Source: Oscillospiraceae bacterium (GTDB taxonomy: Bacteria > Bacillota > Clostridia > Oscillospirales > Ruminococcaceae). Taken from it: DNA of 64,000 nucleotides. The notes under the pieces were generated by a model. It was not told the DNA's origin. It worked only from the letters and a program-made list of their open reading frames with translations, and made no database searches. A program made the translations under genes and the position numbers. Where the stretch lies: positions 43,071-107,070 of the forward strand of contig WRLG01000007.1 of assembly GCA_009777725.1 (NCBI GenBank), given 5' to 3'. Shown here piece by piece: positions 7,819-16,439 of the stretch; the first letter of the stretch is position 1, and the number at the start of each line of letters is the position of its first letter.

Positions 7819-10800
7819 ATGTATCTTGAATCTCTGGAGCTTCAAGGCTTTAAATCGTTTCCCGATAAAATTAAGCTTGAATTTGACAAGGGCTTAACGG
7901 CTGTAGTCGGACCTAACGGGAGCGGGAAATCGAATATAAGCGATGCCGTGCGCTGGGTTTTGGGCGAGCAATCGTCTAAAACCCTGCGCGGCGCAAAGAT
8001 GGAGGATGTTATCTTTTCGGGTACCGTTCTGCGGAAGCCTGTGGGCTTTGCGAGCGTTACCCTTAATATTGTTAACAGCAAGGGGATTTTACAGCTTAGC
8101 TCCGAGCAGGTTTCGGTAACGAGAAAACTGTACCGCAGCGGTGACAGTGAATACCTTATAAACGGCGCGCAGGTGCGCCTAAAGGACATAAATGAGTTGT
8201 TTATGGATACGGGACTGGGGCGGGACGGATACTCCGTCATCGGGCAGGGCAGAATTTCGGAGATAATATCGGCAAAATCGGGTGAACGGCGCGAAATATT
8301 TGAAGAAGCGGCGGGTATATCCAAGTTCCGCTACAAAAAAGCCGAGGCGGAACGCCGCCTTAACCACGCTGAGGATAATTTACTGCGCCTGCGCGATATA
8401 TTGAGCGAGTTGGAGGGGCGGGTCGGACCGCTTAAAGCGCAGTCGGAGAAAGCCGCGCTTTTTATAGATTACTCTGAAAAAAAGAAAATATTGGAAATCT
8501 CCGTGTGGGTATGTGTGCTTAACGAGCATAAAAATCAGCTGAAGGAGCTTTCAGAAAAAATACTAATCAGCGAAAACGATTATAACGCCGCCGAGGCTGA
8601 AATCGCGAGGCTGGAGGACGGCATAAATAAGGTTTATCAAGACATACAAGATAAAACCCTGCTGATTGAAAGGCTTCGCGAAAAAATACTTGAAGCGGAA
8701 CGCGGCAATACCGCGCTTCACTCCGACATAGCCGTTTTTGAAAACGATATTTTACACAGCAGAGCCGCTATTGAGGAAATCGAAAAACAAAGAGAGCTTT
8801 CTAAAAATTCAAGCCGCGAAAATCTTGATATAATTGAGAAAAAGCTTTTTGAAGCGAAAAAAGCCGATGATGAGGTCGCGGCAATTACCGAAGAATACGG
8901 CGCGGCTTCCGAGCGGCTTGAAAGGCTTTTGAGCGAACAAAGCGATTTTGACAGTGACCTTGCCGAGGCGAATAACAGCTTGAATCGGCTCTACATACGC
9001 CGCTCCGAGTTGACTACCGCCATTGCCTCTTCCGAAAACGCCGTTGCCGACATGAATGAGGAGCTGTCCGGCGCGGACGGCAGGGACGAGGGCTTTCGCG
9101 CACAGATGGAGGCTCTGCGGCGGGAGAGAGCGGAAACAGACGATGCCTTGTCAATTGTCGGCGAGAAGATAAGCGAATATTCAAACCGCCTTGCGGGGAT
9201 GCAAAAGCTTTATGAGGGGCGGAACGAAAAGCTGGAGCTTTCAAAAAAAGAGCAGGAAGCCCTAAGCTTTAAGATTAACGATAAAAACCAAAGAATCCGT
9301 ATGCTTCAAGACCTTGAAAGGAGCATGGAGGGTGTGTCAGGTGCGACCCGTCAAGTGCTGAAAGCGGCTGAAAGGGGTCAGATTAAGGGCGTGCGCGGCT
9401 CTGTGGCAAGGCTTATTACGGTTGAGGGCAGGTTCAGCGTAGCGATTGAGGTAGCGTTAGGCGCGGCTATGCACAATGTCGTGGTTGATAACGATGACGC
9501 GGCGAAGAGGTGCATAGAGCTTTTAAAAGAAACAAAAGCGGGCAGAGCTACATTCCTGCCGCTTACCAATATAAAAGGGAACAGGCTTCAAGATAAAGGG
9601 CTTGAAGATAATACAGGCTTTATCGCCCTTGCCGTTGATATTGTATCCTACTCGCCCGAATATACGGATATTTTCACCTCTATTTTGGGCAGGACGGTAA
9701 TAGCCGAGGACTTGAACACTGCCGGAGCAATCGCTAAAAAATACGGCTACCGCTTTAAAATAGTAACCCTTGACGGGCAGGTCATTAACGCCGGCGGCTC
9801 ATTTACCGGCGGCTCTGTTTCAAAGTCGGCGGGCATCTTAACCAGAAAAAACGAAATAGAAAGGCTTGGGGGGGAGCGCGCAGAGCTTGAAGAAAAGCTT
9901 GCTTCATCTGTTCTGGCTTGCGAAAAACTGAAAACCGAGGCGGATAAGCTTTATTTTGATATGGAGGGCGTTAAGGAAAATACCGCTCTGGCGCATGACG
10001 ACCAAATCCGCTTTGAATCTGAAATTAAGCGCATTGAAGCGATAATCTGTCAGACAGGCACTCAGCTTGACGATGCGGAGGCTTCGCGCGCACGCTTAAA
10101 GGCGCGCTTGGCGGAGCTTTACTCAAATGCCGAAAGTGCGGCTTTGGAATTGAAAACCTGCCAAGCTCAAATACATGAAAAAGAAAACCTTGCTTCCGAA
10201 AATGAAGAAAGGCGAACAGCCGCGCAGGACAAGCGCGGAGAGCTTTCTTCATTGATGTCAGAGTTAAAATTGCGCGAAATGGAGGTAACGAAGGACCGCG
10301 CCGCCTTGCTTAAAGAGGCGGAAGACCTGCGGCTTCAATGCGAGCAAATCGGCGATAATACCGTCCGACTTGCCGCCCAAAGGGAAGAGCAGGAGGCGAA
10401 TATACTGGAAAAGGAGCGGCTGATAGAAGAAAGAAAGCAGGGGCTTGCGGATTCGGATGGGAAAGTTAAGGAAATCAACGAGAGGATTCTTTCCGAGCAG
10501 TTAAATGCGCGAGAACTGGAGCGCGGCTCAAACGAACAGCGCGTGAAAATCAGGGAGCTTTCCGACATGAAGGAAAAACATTCGCGTGAAACATCGCGCT
10601 TGGAGGAGCGCAAGATTTCGGTCACGCAAAGCTGTGATGAAATTATAGCGGATATGTCGGAGCAGTATAACATCTACCAGTCCGAGGCGGCGGATTTAGC
10701 ACAGCCCGTAAGCGACTTAAACGCATCGAAACGCGAGCTTGACGGAATGAAGCGTAAAATCCGAGAGCTGGGTAACGTCAACCTTGCGGCTATAGAGGAA

Positions 10801-11385
10801 TACAAGGAGGTATCGGAGCGTTATCATTTCCTCTCTGAACAGCTTGCGGACGTTGAGGCTTCAAAGCGGGAATTAGAGCGGCTTATAAACGAACTGACCG
10901 ATGATATGCGCCGAATGTTCACCGAAAGTTTCACATTGATAAATGAAAACTTCAAATCTGTTTTTACAGAGCTTTTCGGCGGCGGAAGCGCAGAGCTTTC
11001 CCTCTCAGACCCGGAGGACGTTTTGGAATCGGGGATTGAAATCCGGGTTGCGCCGCCGGGGAAGGTGATAAACAACCTGTCGCTGCTGTCCGGCGGGGAG
11101 CAGGCTTTCGCGGCGATTGCCATATACTTCTCCATACTGAAAATCAAGCCCGCCCCTTTCTGCATACTTGACGAAATAGAAGCGGCACTTGATGATATAA
11201 ATGTAATTAAATACGCGCGATACCTCCGCCGCTTTACCGATACAACACAGTTTATTCTGGTAACGCACCGCCGAGGAACAATGGAAGAAGCCGACATCAT
11301 GTACGGCGTTACAATGCAGGATAAAGGGATTTCCAAGGTATTAAAAATGGAACAGCCGACGCCGCCGGTTACGGACTTGGTATAA
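7819..11385 (+). CDS. smc: Chromosome segregation protein SMC
   Basis: ATPase that compacts and helps segregate the chromosome with ScpA/ScpB. The true start is ATG 7819 (MYLESLELQGFKSF), after a purine-rich GGTAAGGGCGG site; the protein is 1188 residues, normal for the family. Walker A GPNGSGKS is at residues 31-38. Two long coiled coils flank a glycine-rich hinge at roughly 490-650, and the C-terminal head carries the LSGGEQAFAAIA signature and Walker B CILDEIEAALDD. Neither rnc nor ftsY, frequent neighbours, is adjacent. Confidence 0.96.
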   Translation: MYLESLELQGFKSFPDKIKLEFDKGLTAVVGPNGSGKSNISDAVRWVLGEQSSKTLRGAKMEDVIFSGTVLRKPVGFASVTLNIVNSKGILQLSSEQVSVTRKLYRSGDSEYLINGAQVRLKDINELFMDTGLGRDGYSVIGQGRISEIISAKSGERREIFEEAAGISKFRYKKAEAERRLNHAEDNLLRLRDILSELEGRVGPLKAQSEKAALFIDYSEKKKILEISVWVCVLNEHKNQLKELSEKILISENDYNAAEAEIARLEDGINKVYQDIQDKTLLIERLREKILEAERGNTALHSDIAVFENDILHSRAAIEEIEKQRELSKNSSRENLDIIEKKLFEAKKADDEVAAITEEYGAASERLERLLSEQSDFDSDLAEANNSLNRLYIRRSELTTAIASSENAVADMNEELSGADGRDEGFRAQMEALRRERAETDDALSIVGEKISEYSNRLAGMQKLYEGRNEKLELSKKEQEALSFKINDKNQRIRMLQDLERSMEGVSGATRQVLKAAERGQIKGVRGSVARLITVEGRFSVAIEVALGAAMHNVVVDNDDAAKRCIELLKETKAGRATFLPLTNIKGNRLQDKGLEDNTGFIALAVDIVSYSPEYTDIFTSILGRTVIAEDLNTAGAIAKKYGYRFKIVTLDGQVINAGGSFTGGSVSKSAGILTRKNEIERLGGERAELEEKLASSVLACEKLKTEADKLYFDMEGVKENTALAHDDQIRFESEIKRIEAIICQTGTQLDDAEASRARLKARLAELYSNAESAALELKTCQAQIHEKENLASENEERRTAAQDKRGELSSLMSELKLREMEVTKDRAALLKEAEDLRLQCEQIGDNTVRLAAQREEQEANILEKERLIEERKQGLADSDGKVKEINERILSEQLNARELERGSNEQRVKIRELSDMKEKHSRETSRLEERKISVTQSCDEIIADMSEQYNIYQSEAADLAQPVSDLNASKRELDGMKRKIRELGNVNLAAIEEYKEVSERYHFLSEQLADVEASKRELERLINELTDDMRRMFTESFTLINENFKSVFTELFGGGSAELSLSDPEDVLESGIEIRVAPPGKVINNLSLLSGGEQAFAAIAIYFSILKIKPAPFCILDEIEAALDDINVIKYARYLRRFTDTTQFILVTHRRGTMEEADIMYGVTMQDKGISKVLKMEQPTPPVTDLV

Positions 11386-11422
11386 TGTACAGTTTACTAT
11401 TTAACGCCATAAATGCTAAGCA

Positions 11423-11540
11423 GTCCCATATTTAGGGTATATTATATTAGCCCGAAAAACCGAACGGAAGCTACGCACGAAGCTTAAAGCTTTCACAAAA
11501 GTAGTGGTAGGGCGGTTATAATATACCTTAAATATGGGAC
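11423..11540. repeat. 118-bp imperfect palindrome with 24-bp terminal arms
   Basis: The arms begin GTCCCATATTTAGGG and end CCTTAAATATGGGAC and match over 24 bp except one G/T position, which would still pair as G-U in RNA. The interior holds further nested complementarities (CTAC/GTAG, and GAAGCTT with AAAGCTTTC). It lies between smc and an XRE gene with no T-run after it, so it is not a simple terminator. It may be a MITE-like element or a structured RNA. Confidence 0.6.
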
Positions 11541-11579
11541 GGTATGAAACGAATAAAATTAGGTTTTAAATTTAATTTC

Positions 11580-11792
11580 CTAATTATCAGTATCTTGATT
11601 TCTTCCCAGAAGATAGTCAACAGATACGTTAAAGTAATCGGCAATTTTAATTAAACTTTCGGCGGACGGAATACGTTCGCCTTTTTTCCAATACCCTATC
11701 ATACGGTCGGGTATTCCTGTATCCTTTGACATACGATAGGGGGTTATATCCTTTTCATTTAAAAGATAATTAAACATTTGTGTAAAAATCAT
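11580..11792 (-). CDS. XRE-family helix-turn-helix regulator (70 aa)
   Basis: A stand-alone Cro/CI-type DNA-binding domain: YRMSKDTGIPDRMIGYWKKGERIPS covers the recognition helices, followed by the usual LIKIADYFNVSVDYLLGR helix pair. There is no effector domain. AGAAGG precedes the ATG. Two near-identical palindromes lie immediately upstream over the promoter region, so autorepression is the natural inference. No obvious partner gene is transcribed with it. The C-terminal LLGR(N/T) wording resembles the XRE protein at 63.1 kb. Confidence 0.85.
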   Translation of the reverse strand: MIFTQMFNYLLNEKDITPYRMSKDTGIPDRMIGYWKKGERIPSAESLIKIADYFNVSVDYLLGRNQDTDN

Positions 11793-11810
11793 AAAAATAC
11801 CTTCTATTAT

Positions 11811-11865
11811 TGTTGACTATTTAGTCATTAAAGTTATTGACTAAATAGTCAATATATGATATAAT
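11811..11865. promoter_or_regulatory. Twin palindromic operators with divergent promoters
   Basis: TTGACTATTTAGTCA (11813-11827) and TTGACTAAATAGTCAA (11837-11852) are each palindromes and copies of each other, 24 bp apart. The second supplies a plus-strand -35 (TTGACT) with a 17-bp spacer to TATAAT at 11860-11865. Read on the minus strand the first-met TTGACT with TAATGA 16 bp on could drive the XRE gene. The plus-strand promoter points into the 3' end of mltG, where no plus-strand gene is seen. Confidence 0.75.
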
Positions 11866-11885
11866 TAAATTAAAAGGGTGAACCG

Positions 11886-13256
11886 TTAATCCAAAACAAT
11901 CCCGGCTTTTACAAGATTTTCGTTATGCTCGGCATATGTTTTGGCAAAGAAGGTTTCTCTGGTTTCAATATTGGCGCAAAAGAAGAAATAGTCGGTTTCG
12001 GTAGGAAAAAGTACGGCATTAATGGCATCCAGCCCGGGGTTTCCTATCGGACCGGGGGGAAGCCCCGCAGATTGATAGGTATCATACGCGGCAAACATAG
12101 CCTCCGACCTTATCTCGACATTAGGCTCAATCACCTCGCGGACATATTTCCTTGTCGGGTCAGACTGCAAAAGCGGAAAATCTGTAGGGCTGTTCAGCCT
12201 GTTCCAAAACACGGAGGACACTCGCCGCATATCGGACTTAAAGGGCACTTCCGCTTGAACGATAGAGGCTAAAATCAGCGTTTCCTCCAAAGTCAGCCCT
12301 AAGTCGCTCATACGTCCGTAAATATCGGGCGTAATTTTATTCGCAAAATTAGCGTATATTTTTCTTGAAACAATGAGCGGGTCCTCATCAAGGAAAAATT
12401 TGTATGTATCGGGGAAAAGATAGCCCTCCATCCTAAAAAATTTCAAGGGCGTATCCTCCACCAGTTCCTCAAATGAAAAGTCGAAACTTGCAGAGTTAAA
12501 TACGCGGACGAATTCATCTGCATCGCATATACCCTTTTCTTCAAGCCTTCTTCCGGCTTCAATTAAGCTGATTCCTTCGGGGAAAACAACATCAGCGGAT
12601 TCGCGGGGAGATTCCACTACCTTCATAAGCTCATCCACCAAATCCCCGTATGACATTTTGGGGGTAAAGCTGTGAACACCCGAGATATACGAGCCATCCG
12701 TACCTCTTACCTTAGAGAAGAATATGAACAGCCATTGCTCCTCAATAATTCCCTCATCGAAAAGTATTTGTGCAATTTGTGCGGTATTTGAGCCATACGG
12801 GATTTCAACTACAATCTCGACATCGGACCTGCCCAGCCCCATAAGCTCTTGCGAATAATGAATAATGTTTACGGCAAGGAAAACAGATGTTCCTATAATT
12901 ACAGCCGCCAAAATCAAGCCGAACATAAGCCTTGACGTGCCTGCTCCGCCGCGCCTTTTTTTTATTTTAGAGGGCTTCACATAGTGCTCACCGACTTGCT
13001 CTTCCTCATAGTTTTGGTCATATTCGTCGTAAACCTCATCGGACTGGTTATCATCGTATTCATACTCATGCTCGTATTCATATTCGGATTTTTCTTTTGC
13101 CTCAACGACGGGCTCTGATATGGGCTCTGCATTTACCTCCGAATTCGGCAAGGCTTCGCCTAAGCTTTCCTCATCGCCGGGCTCTTGCGGGAAGCTGTTT
13201 AGAATATCGTCAAGTGCTAATTCGGAATGGTCTTTATATTTTGCTTTAGTATCCAT
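11886..13256 (-). CDS. mltG: Endolytic transglycosylase MltG
   Basis: Cleaves nascent peptidoglycan strands, setting glycan length at the membrane. After an acidic, low-complexity cytoplasmic part of about 105 residues (EYEYEHEYEYD), one membrane helix near 108-130 leads to the YceG fold. Diagnostic segments are EGYLFPDTYKF, LASIVQAE with the likely catalytic glutamate, and the AGLPPGPIGNPG loop near the C-terminus. It overlaps the cyclo-ligase gene by 11 bp, so it is the last gene of a four-gene operon. The long acidic N-terminal region is larger than usual. Confidence 0.93.
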   Translation of the reverse strand: MDTKAKYKDHSELALDDILNSFPQEPGDEESLGEALPNSEVNAEPISEPVVEAKEKSEYEYEHEYEYDDNQSDEVYDEYDQNYEEEQVGEHYVKPSKIKKRRGGAGTSRLMFGLILAAVIIGTSVFLAVNIIHYSQELMGLGRSDVEIVVEIPYGSNTAQIAQILFDEGIIEEQWLFIFFSKVRGTDGSYISGVHSFTPKMSYGDLVDELMKVVESPRESADVVFPEGISLIEAGRRLEEKGICDADEFVRVFNSASFDFSFEELVEDTPLKFFRMEGYLFPDTYKFFLDEDPLIVSRKIYANFANKITPDIYGRMSDLGLTLEETLILASIVQAEVPFKSDMRRVSSVFWNRLNSPTDFPLLQSDPTRKYVREVIEPNVEIRSEAMFAAYDTYQSAGLPPGPIGNPGLDAINAVLFPTETDYFFFCANIETRETFFAKTYAEHNENLVKAGIVLD

Positions 13257-13824
13257 TTGAAAGCTCCTTTTCGGTAATAATTAAATCCACCGGTATGTCA
13301 TGCGCCTCCGACGGCAGCCGTTCAGCAAGGCACGCGCCGTAGGTAACACCTATTTTGTATAAATCGGGGTATTTTGACAAAAATTTATCGTAATAGCCCT
13401 TGCCGTAACCTATCCGCCGCCCGCTCACATCAAAAGCGACCGCAGGCACAACGCAAACTGCACAGCTGAAATCCAAAAGGAGCGGGCAGCCCTCCGTAGG
13501 CTCTGATATTCCGAAACGCCCGCGCTCCAAATCGGATAAGGACTTAATGATAAAAAACGCCATATCCGCACTGCCGTATGAACAACGCGGCGCGGCAACG
13601 GTTTTTCCGTGAGCGAGAGCGTGCAGAATCAGCCCCTTAGTGTCAACCTCACATTCGGTTGAAGCGTAGGTCAGCAACGTACTGCAAGCTTTAAATTTTT
13701 CAACGCCTGTTAAGCGCAGAAATATTTTCCGCTCAAATTCTTTCCTTGCTTCAAGGGGAATCGCCCGCCTGATTTGAGAATACTTTTCCCTAAGCGCAGC
13801 CTTCGCGGCTTCTATCTCGCGCAT
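13246..13824 (-). CDS. 5-formyltetrahydrofolate cyclo-ligase
   Basis: ATP-dependent conversion of 5-formyl-THF to 5,10-methenyl-THF, returning a storage folate to one-carbon metabolism. The 192-residue protein has the N-terminal KAALREKYSQIRRAI segment, YASTECEVDT, and the C-terminal hallmark GRRIGYGKGYYDKFL. It overlaps both neighbours (13 bp with the DJ-1 gene, 11 bp with mltG), so translation is probably coupled. metH, another folate-using gene, is elsewhere in the window at 55.6 kb. Confidence 0.93.
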   Translation of the reverse strand: MREIEAAKAALREKYSQIRRAIPLEARKEFERKIFLRLTGVEKFKACSTLLTYASTECEVDTKGLILHALAHGKTVAAPRCSYGSADMAFFIIKSLSDLERGRFGISEPTEGCPLLLDFSCAVCVVPAVAFDVSGRRIGYGKGYYDKFLSKYPDLYKIGVTYGACLAERLPSEAHDIPVDLIITEKELSNGY

Positions 13825-14363
13825 AACATAGCATCCCGCAGAGCCTCGGCGCGCTCCTTGGAAATCAACGCCTCAATAAGAGCAAACCCGAATTCCATAG
13901 AAGCACCCGCGCCCCGCGCCGTGATGATATTCCCGTCTTGAACCGCCTGCGTATCTTGAATATCCGCGCCTTCGAGCTTAGCCTCCCAGCCCTTATAGCA
14001 AACAGCTTTTTTACCGCGCAATAACTTTTTATTCCCGAGAATGGAAGGCGCGGCGCAAATTGCCCCTATAAAAACATTGTTTTCCGCGCAATAGTCTACC
14101 GCCCTTTGAACATATTCGGATTTTTCAAGGTTAGCCGTACCCGGCATACCGCCGGGCAAAATTATCATTTCAAGGCTTCCGTCCAGAACAATGTCCTTTT
14201 CCGAAATATCGGCGGCGATGTAAATGTCGTGCGCGCCTCGGATAAGCTTATTTTCGCTGCCCACCCCGACTGTTACGACTTCCTTATCGCACCTTTTGAG
14301 CATATCAAGCGGCGTAACCGCTTCGATTTCCTCAAATCCATCAGCTAAAAAAATATAAATCAT
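13812..14363 (-). CDS. DJ-1/PfpI (ThiJ-like) family protein
   Basis: A 183-residue DJ-1-type alpha/beta protein. The nucleophile cysteine sits in GAICAAPSILG and the supporting glutamate in FEEIEAVTPLD near the N-terminus; ILPGGMPGTANL is also typical. Members act in glyoxal/oxidative damage repair or as stress chaperones; the exact role is unknown here. Translation is coupled to the cyclo-ligase by a 13-bp overlap, and the DUF2156 gene lies 24 bp upstream. Confidence 0.88.
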   Translation of the reverse strand: MIYIFLADGFEEIEAVTPLDMLKRCDKEVVTVGVGSENKLIRGAHDIYIAADISEKDIVLDGSLEMIILPGGMPGTANLEKSEYVQRAVDYCAENNVFIGAICAAPSILGNKKLLRGKKAVCYKGWEAKLEGADIQDTQAVQDGNIITARGAGASMEFGFALIEALISKERAEALRDAMLCAR

Positions 14364-14387
14364 AACAAACTCCTTATTTATAAACTG

Positions 14388-15272
14388 TTAAAGGTTAATG
14401 GTTACCGTGTTTTTCTCCAATAAAAATCTGGGATAATAAGAACGCTTCGCTTTGCGGAGACCTTCAAGCCCTAAATCCTCCTCGCGGTTTATATACGTGT
14501 ACCCTGCCGTTTCTGCTTTAGCAAATTCGTGGTTTATAGCGGCGTATGAGCCTTGAAGCAAGGGGTTGGCTTTTTCAATATGGATAACAAAGGTATCCGA
14601 ATTTAAGCCCTCGCCAATGGTAAAGCCTTGGATTTCACCGTCAACTCTGACAATGCCGCCTTTAAGCTCCAGTGCTTCAAAATGGTTAAAAAACGTATTG
14701 ATGGCGAATTGCTCGGAAACGCTTGATTCATCATCGTAGCCGCCGTTTAGGTTATAGTTTTTGACGGCGAATTCTATGCAGTCGTCAAAATCCTTTTCGG
14801 TCAGCGCGTTATATTGCCAATGATTATGGTTAAACCTGTTAAGATGGTTGCGTTTCCCGTGGTATTTTTTGCCGGAAAGCGTCCGAAGGTCTTCCGCGCC
14901 GTAGATATAATCAAAGCCGCCCTCATCTTGGGTTACGGTATACCGACCGGGGTAAAGCTCCTCAAAAATCGGCAGATTGCCGTTTGTTACCGAATTTACT
15001 GTAAAGGGGACGTTGTTTTTTTCCGAATATTTCGCCATCTGATTAAAAACATCGCGGTAATCACCCTCCCCGGCGGGGAAGATGAACTGCGCCCCATGCT
15101 TATGAGAGCAGGATATATAAAACCCCTTATACCTGCAAATCTGCGTATCATAGAGCCGCCGCCACGCCATATTATTGGAAAACGAATATTCACAGCCCCT
15201 AAAATCCGAGCTTTTAAGAGCCGCCTTAATCCATTCCTTGTCGTTTAAAGCTATTGTTTTGAATTCAAGCAT
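14388..15272 (-). CDS. DUF2156 domain protein (GNAT-fold, lysyl-transferase-like)
   Basis: A 294-residue protein resembling the soluble catalytic part of MprF-type aminoacyl-phosphatidylglycerol synthases (two GNAT folds), without membrane segments. Recognisable blocks are SGKKYHGKRNHLNRF, IVRVDGEIQGFTIGE and YINREEDLGLEGLRKAKRSYYP. Relatives may transfer amino acids from aminoacyl-tRNA, but the acceptor is unknown. It opens the operon with DJ-1, cyclo-ligase and mltG, and its mRNA has a structured leader of about 140 nt. The link with cell-wall enzyme MltG fits an envelope-modifying role, by inference only. Confidence 0.8.
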   Translation of the reverse strand: MLEFKTIALNDKEWIKAALKSSDFRGCEYSFSNNMAWRRLYDTQICRYKGFYISCSHKHGAQFIFPAGEGDYRDVFNQMAKYSEKNNVPFTVNSVTNGNLPIFEELYPGRYTVTQDEGGFDYIYGAEDLRTLSGKKYHGKRNHLNRFNHNHWQYNALTEKDFDDCIEFAVKNYNLNGGYDDESSVSEQFAINTFFNHFEALELKGGIVRVDGEIQGFTIGEGLNSDTFVIHIEKANPLLQGSYAAINHEFAKAETAGYTYINREEDLGLEGLRKAKRSYYPRFLLEKNTVTINL

Positions 15273-15289
15273 CTATATTATACTCCTGT

Positions 15290-15416
15290 GTTTACGGCAT
15301 TAAATATTCTTCAATGGTGATTCAGCGGGACAGTAGCTTGGTGGTTAACCGCTGGTTCGGTAAAATTAACCCGCCGCTTTCATCGCGCTAATAAGCGGGG
15401 GAGCTTAACTAAGCTA
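15290..15416 (-). ncRNA. Structured 5' leader, riboswitch candidate of unknown class
   Basis: Between a strong promoter and the DUF2156 start lies a leader of about 143 nt. Read on the minus strand it can form a closing helix UAGCUU/AAGCUA, a GC-rich hairpin (CCGCUU with AAGCGG) and a two-part hairpin (GGUUA/UAACC over ACCG/CGGU). The 5' half of the closing helix can instead form AGCUUAGUUAAGCU, so two exclusive folds exist. A CUCC in the 5' part could pair with the GGAG of the ribosome-binding site. I could not match it to a known riboswitch. Confidence 0.5.
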
Positions 15417-15421
15417 TAACT

Positions 15422-15450
15422 ATTCTATCATTTTTGATGAATAATGTCAA
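15422..15450 (-). promoter_or_regulatory. Promoter of the DUF2156-mltG operon
   Basis: Minus-strand TTGACA (15450-15445), 17-base spacer, TAGAAT (15427-15422). Transcription would begin near 15415. Confidence 0.82.
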
Positions 15451-15527
15451 GCATGAATATTTTTTACATGCGGCAGGTTAAACAAAAAGGACGCGGTGAA
15501 TACCAACGTCCTCTTTTGAATTATCAA

Positions 15528-15800
15528 CTACCTGCACCGACCGCGACCTGCTGCCCAATTTTCGCGGCATAAGCTTGTTCCGTAATCAGAGCAGTGGTAG
15601 TATACGCCGTCATGCTCATGCAGACCGTAGGCATCGCAACCTTCAACAGTGCAGATTTCATAGCGCGGTTGCTGTGCTGTTTTTGCCGCTCCTTGCCCAA
15701 TTCTTCCTCCTCCGTGGCAACCGCGAGCAAATGACGTAACGCCGATTGCGCTGACAACCAGCAATACTGCCGTTAAAGCGGAAATAATCCTTTTCGTCAT
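15528..15800 (-). CDS. Small secreted Cys/His-rich protein
   Basis: The start is the ATG at 15800 after AGGAG, not 15905; it gives a 90-residue precursor with a signal peptide (TKRIISALTAVLLVVSAIG) and a mature part of about 65 residues. The mature peptide has six cysteines, including CTVEGC, and GLHEHDGVYYHC, which could bind metal or form disulfides. An extended -10 (TGGTATAAT, plus coordinates 15832-15840) lies upstream. The overlapping track ORF 15524-15757 is a shadow. No family function is known to me. Confidence 0.65.
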   Translation of the reverse strand: MTKRIISALTAVLLVVSAIGVTSFARGCHGGGRIGQGAAKTAQQPRYEICTVEGCDAYGLHEHDGVYYHCSDYGTSLCRENWAAGRGRCR

Positions 15801-15907
15801 ATTACCATCTCCTAACATTAAAATTATTTTAATTATACCAAAAATTACAGCAGGGTTGCATTTTAATAAAATTAATAAATTGTAAATTTTTTTACCCAAA
15901 GCCATGT

Positions 15908-16009
15908 TCTAATCGGCTTTGTTTTTCGGGGTGCGTCAAAAATGGGGAAGCTTATAAAAATAAAACTATTGACAGATTGGGGGGGTTGGGGTATAATATA
16001 TGTGTAAGG
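15908..16009 (+). repeat. 102-bp promoter-bearing repeat, copy 1 (left boundary of cassette 1)
   Basis: Begins TCTAATCGGCTTTG and is nearly identical to 16816-16917. It contains TTGACA (15969-15974), a G-rich 17-bp spacer and TATAAT (15992-15997), which would transcribe the cargo to its right. The first six bases (TCTAAT) match the end of the polC tail copies. Confidence 0.85.
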
Positions 16010-16076
16010 TAGATAACTATCTAATGCGCTTTACCGCTCGGCGTAATAAATTAGCGGTTTGAAGGAGGTATCTGTT

Positions 16077-16424
16077 ATGCGTAAAATTGAAGTTTTGCTT
16101 AATGAGGAAAAAATCAGAGCAGAGGGTAAGTATGAGCTTGAAAAAATATATGCGGAGCTTGATAAATCTTTCATTAATAAAGCAGGTATGCAAAAATCAT
16201 TAGGAGCAGACGGAACTGTAATATACTTTGTTTCTATAATGAAAGATGAAAACCATTATGCAAAAATTATGCTTGCTATTAAAGAATATGTAAAAGAAAA
16301 ATGGTTTACCGATAATGTGTTAAAATATCTTTACGGCGACACATATGGTAGCAACAACCCTAACGATTATAGTATTGAGGACGTTTTAGAGGAATGGGAA
16401 GTTGGGAAATCTGTGTTGGTATAA
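16077..16424 (+). CDS. Unknown small protein upstream of vapD-like gene, possible antitoxin
   Basis: The start is ATG 16077, ten bases after AAGGAGG; the track start at 16059 precedes the ribosome-binding site. The 115-residue product is charged and helical (LLNEEKIRAEGKYELEKIYAELD), ends in an acidic EDVLEEWEVGK segment and has no domain I recognise. It is transcribed from the repeat promoter and sits 15 bp before the VapD-like gene, the position expected of a partner or antitoxin, which is inference. Lower GC than the flanking housekeeping genes suggests transfer. Confidence 0.65.
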   Translation: MRKIEVLLNEEKIRAEGKYELEKIYAELDKSFINKAGMQKSLGADGTVIYFVSIMKDENHYAKIMLAIKEYVKEKWFTDNVLKYLYGDTYGSNNPNDYSIEDVLEEWEVGKSVLV

Positions 16425-16439
16425 AATGGGGGATTGTAA

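Noticed and set aside
14814-15248. 144-aa plus-strand ORF
   Set aside because: Antisense shadow of the DUF2156 gene with no ribosome-binding site; the same holds for other long shadows over polC, the hybrid kinase and metH.
15310-15400. tRNA-like pattern on the plus strand near the DUF2156 leader
   Set aside because: It has D-arm-like and T-arm-like stretches but no anticodon arm or proper acceptor pairing, and the region is transcribed from the other strand.
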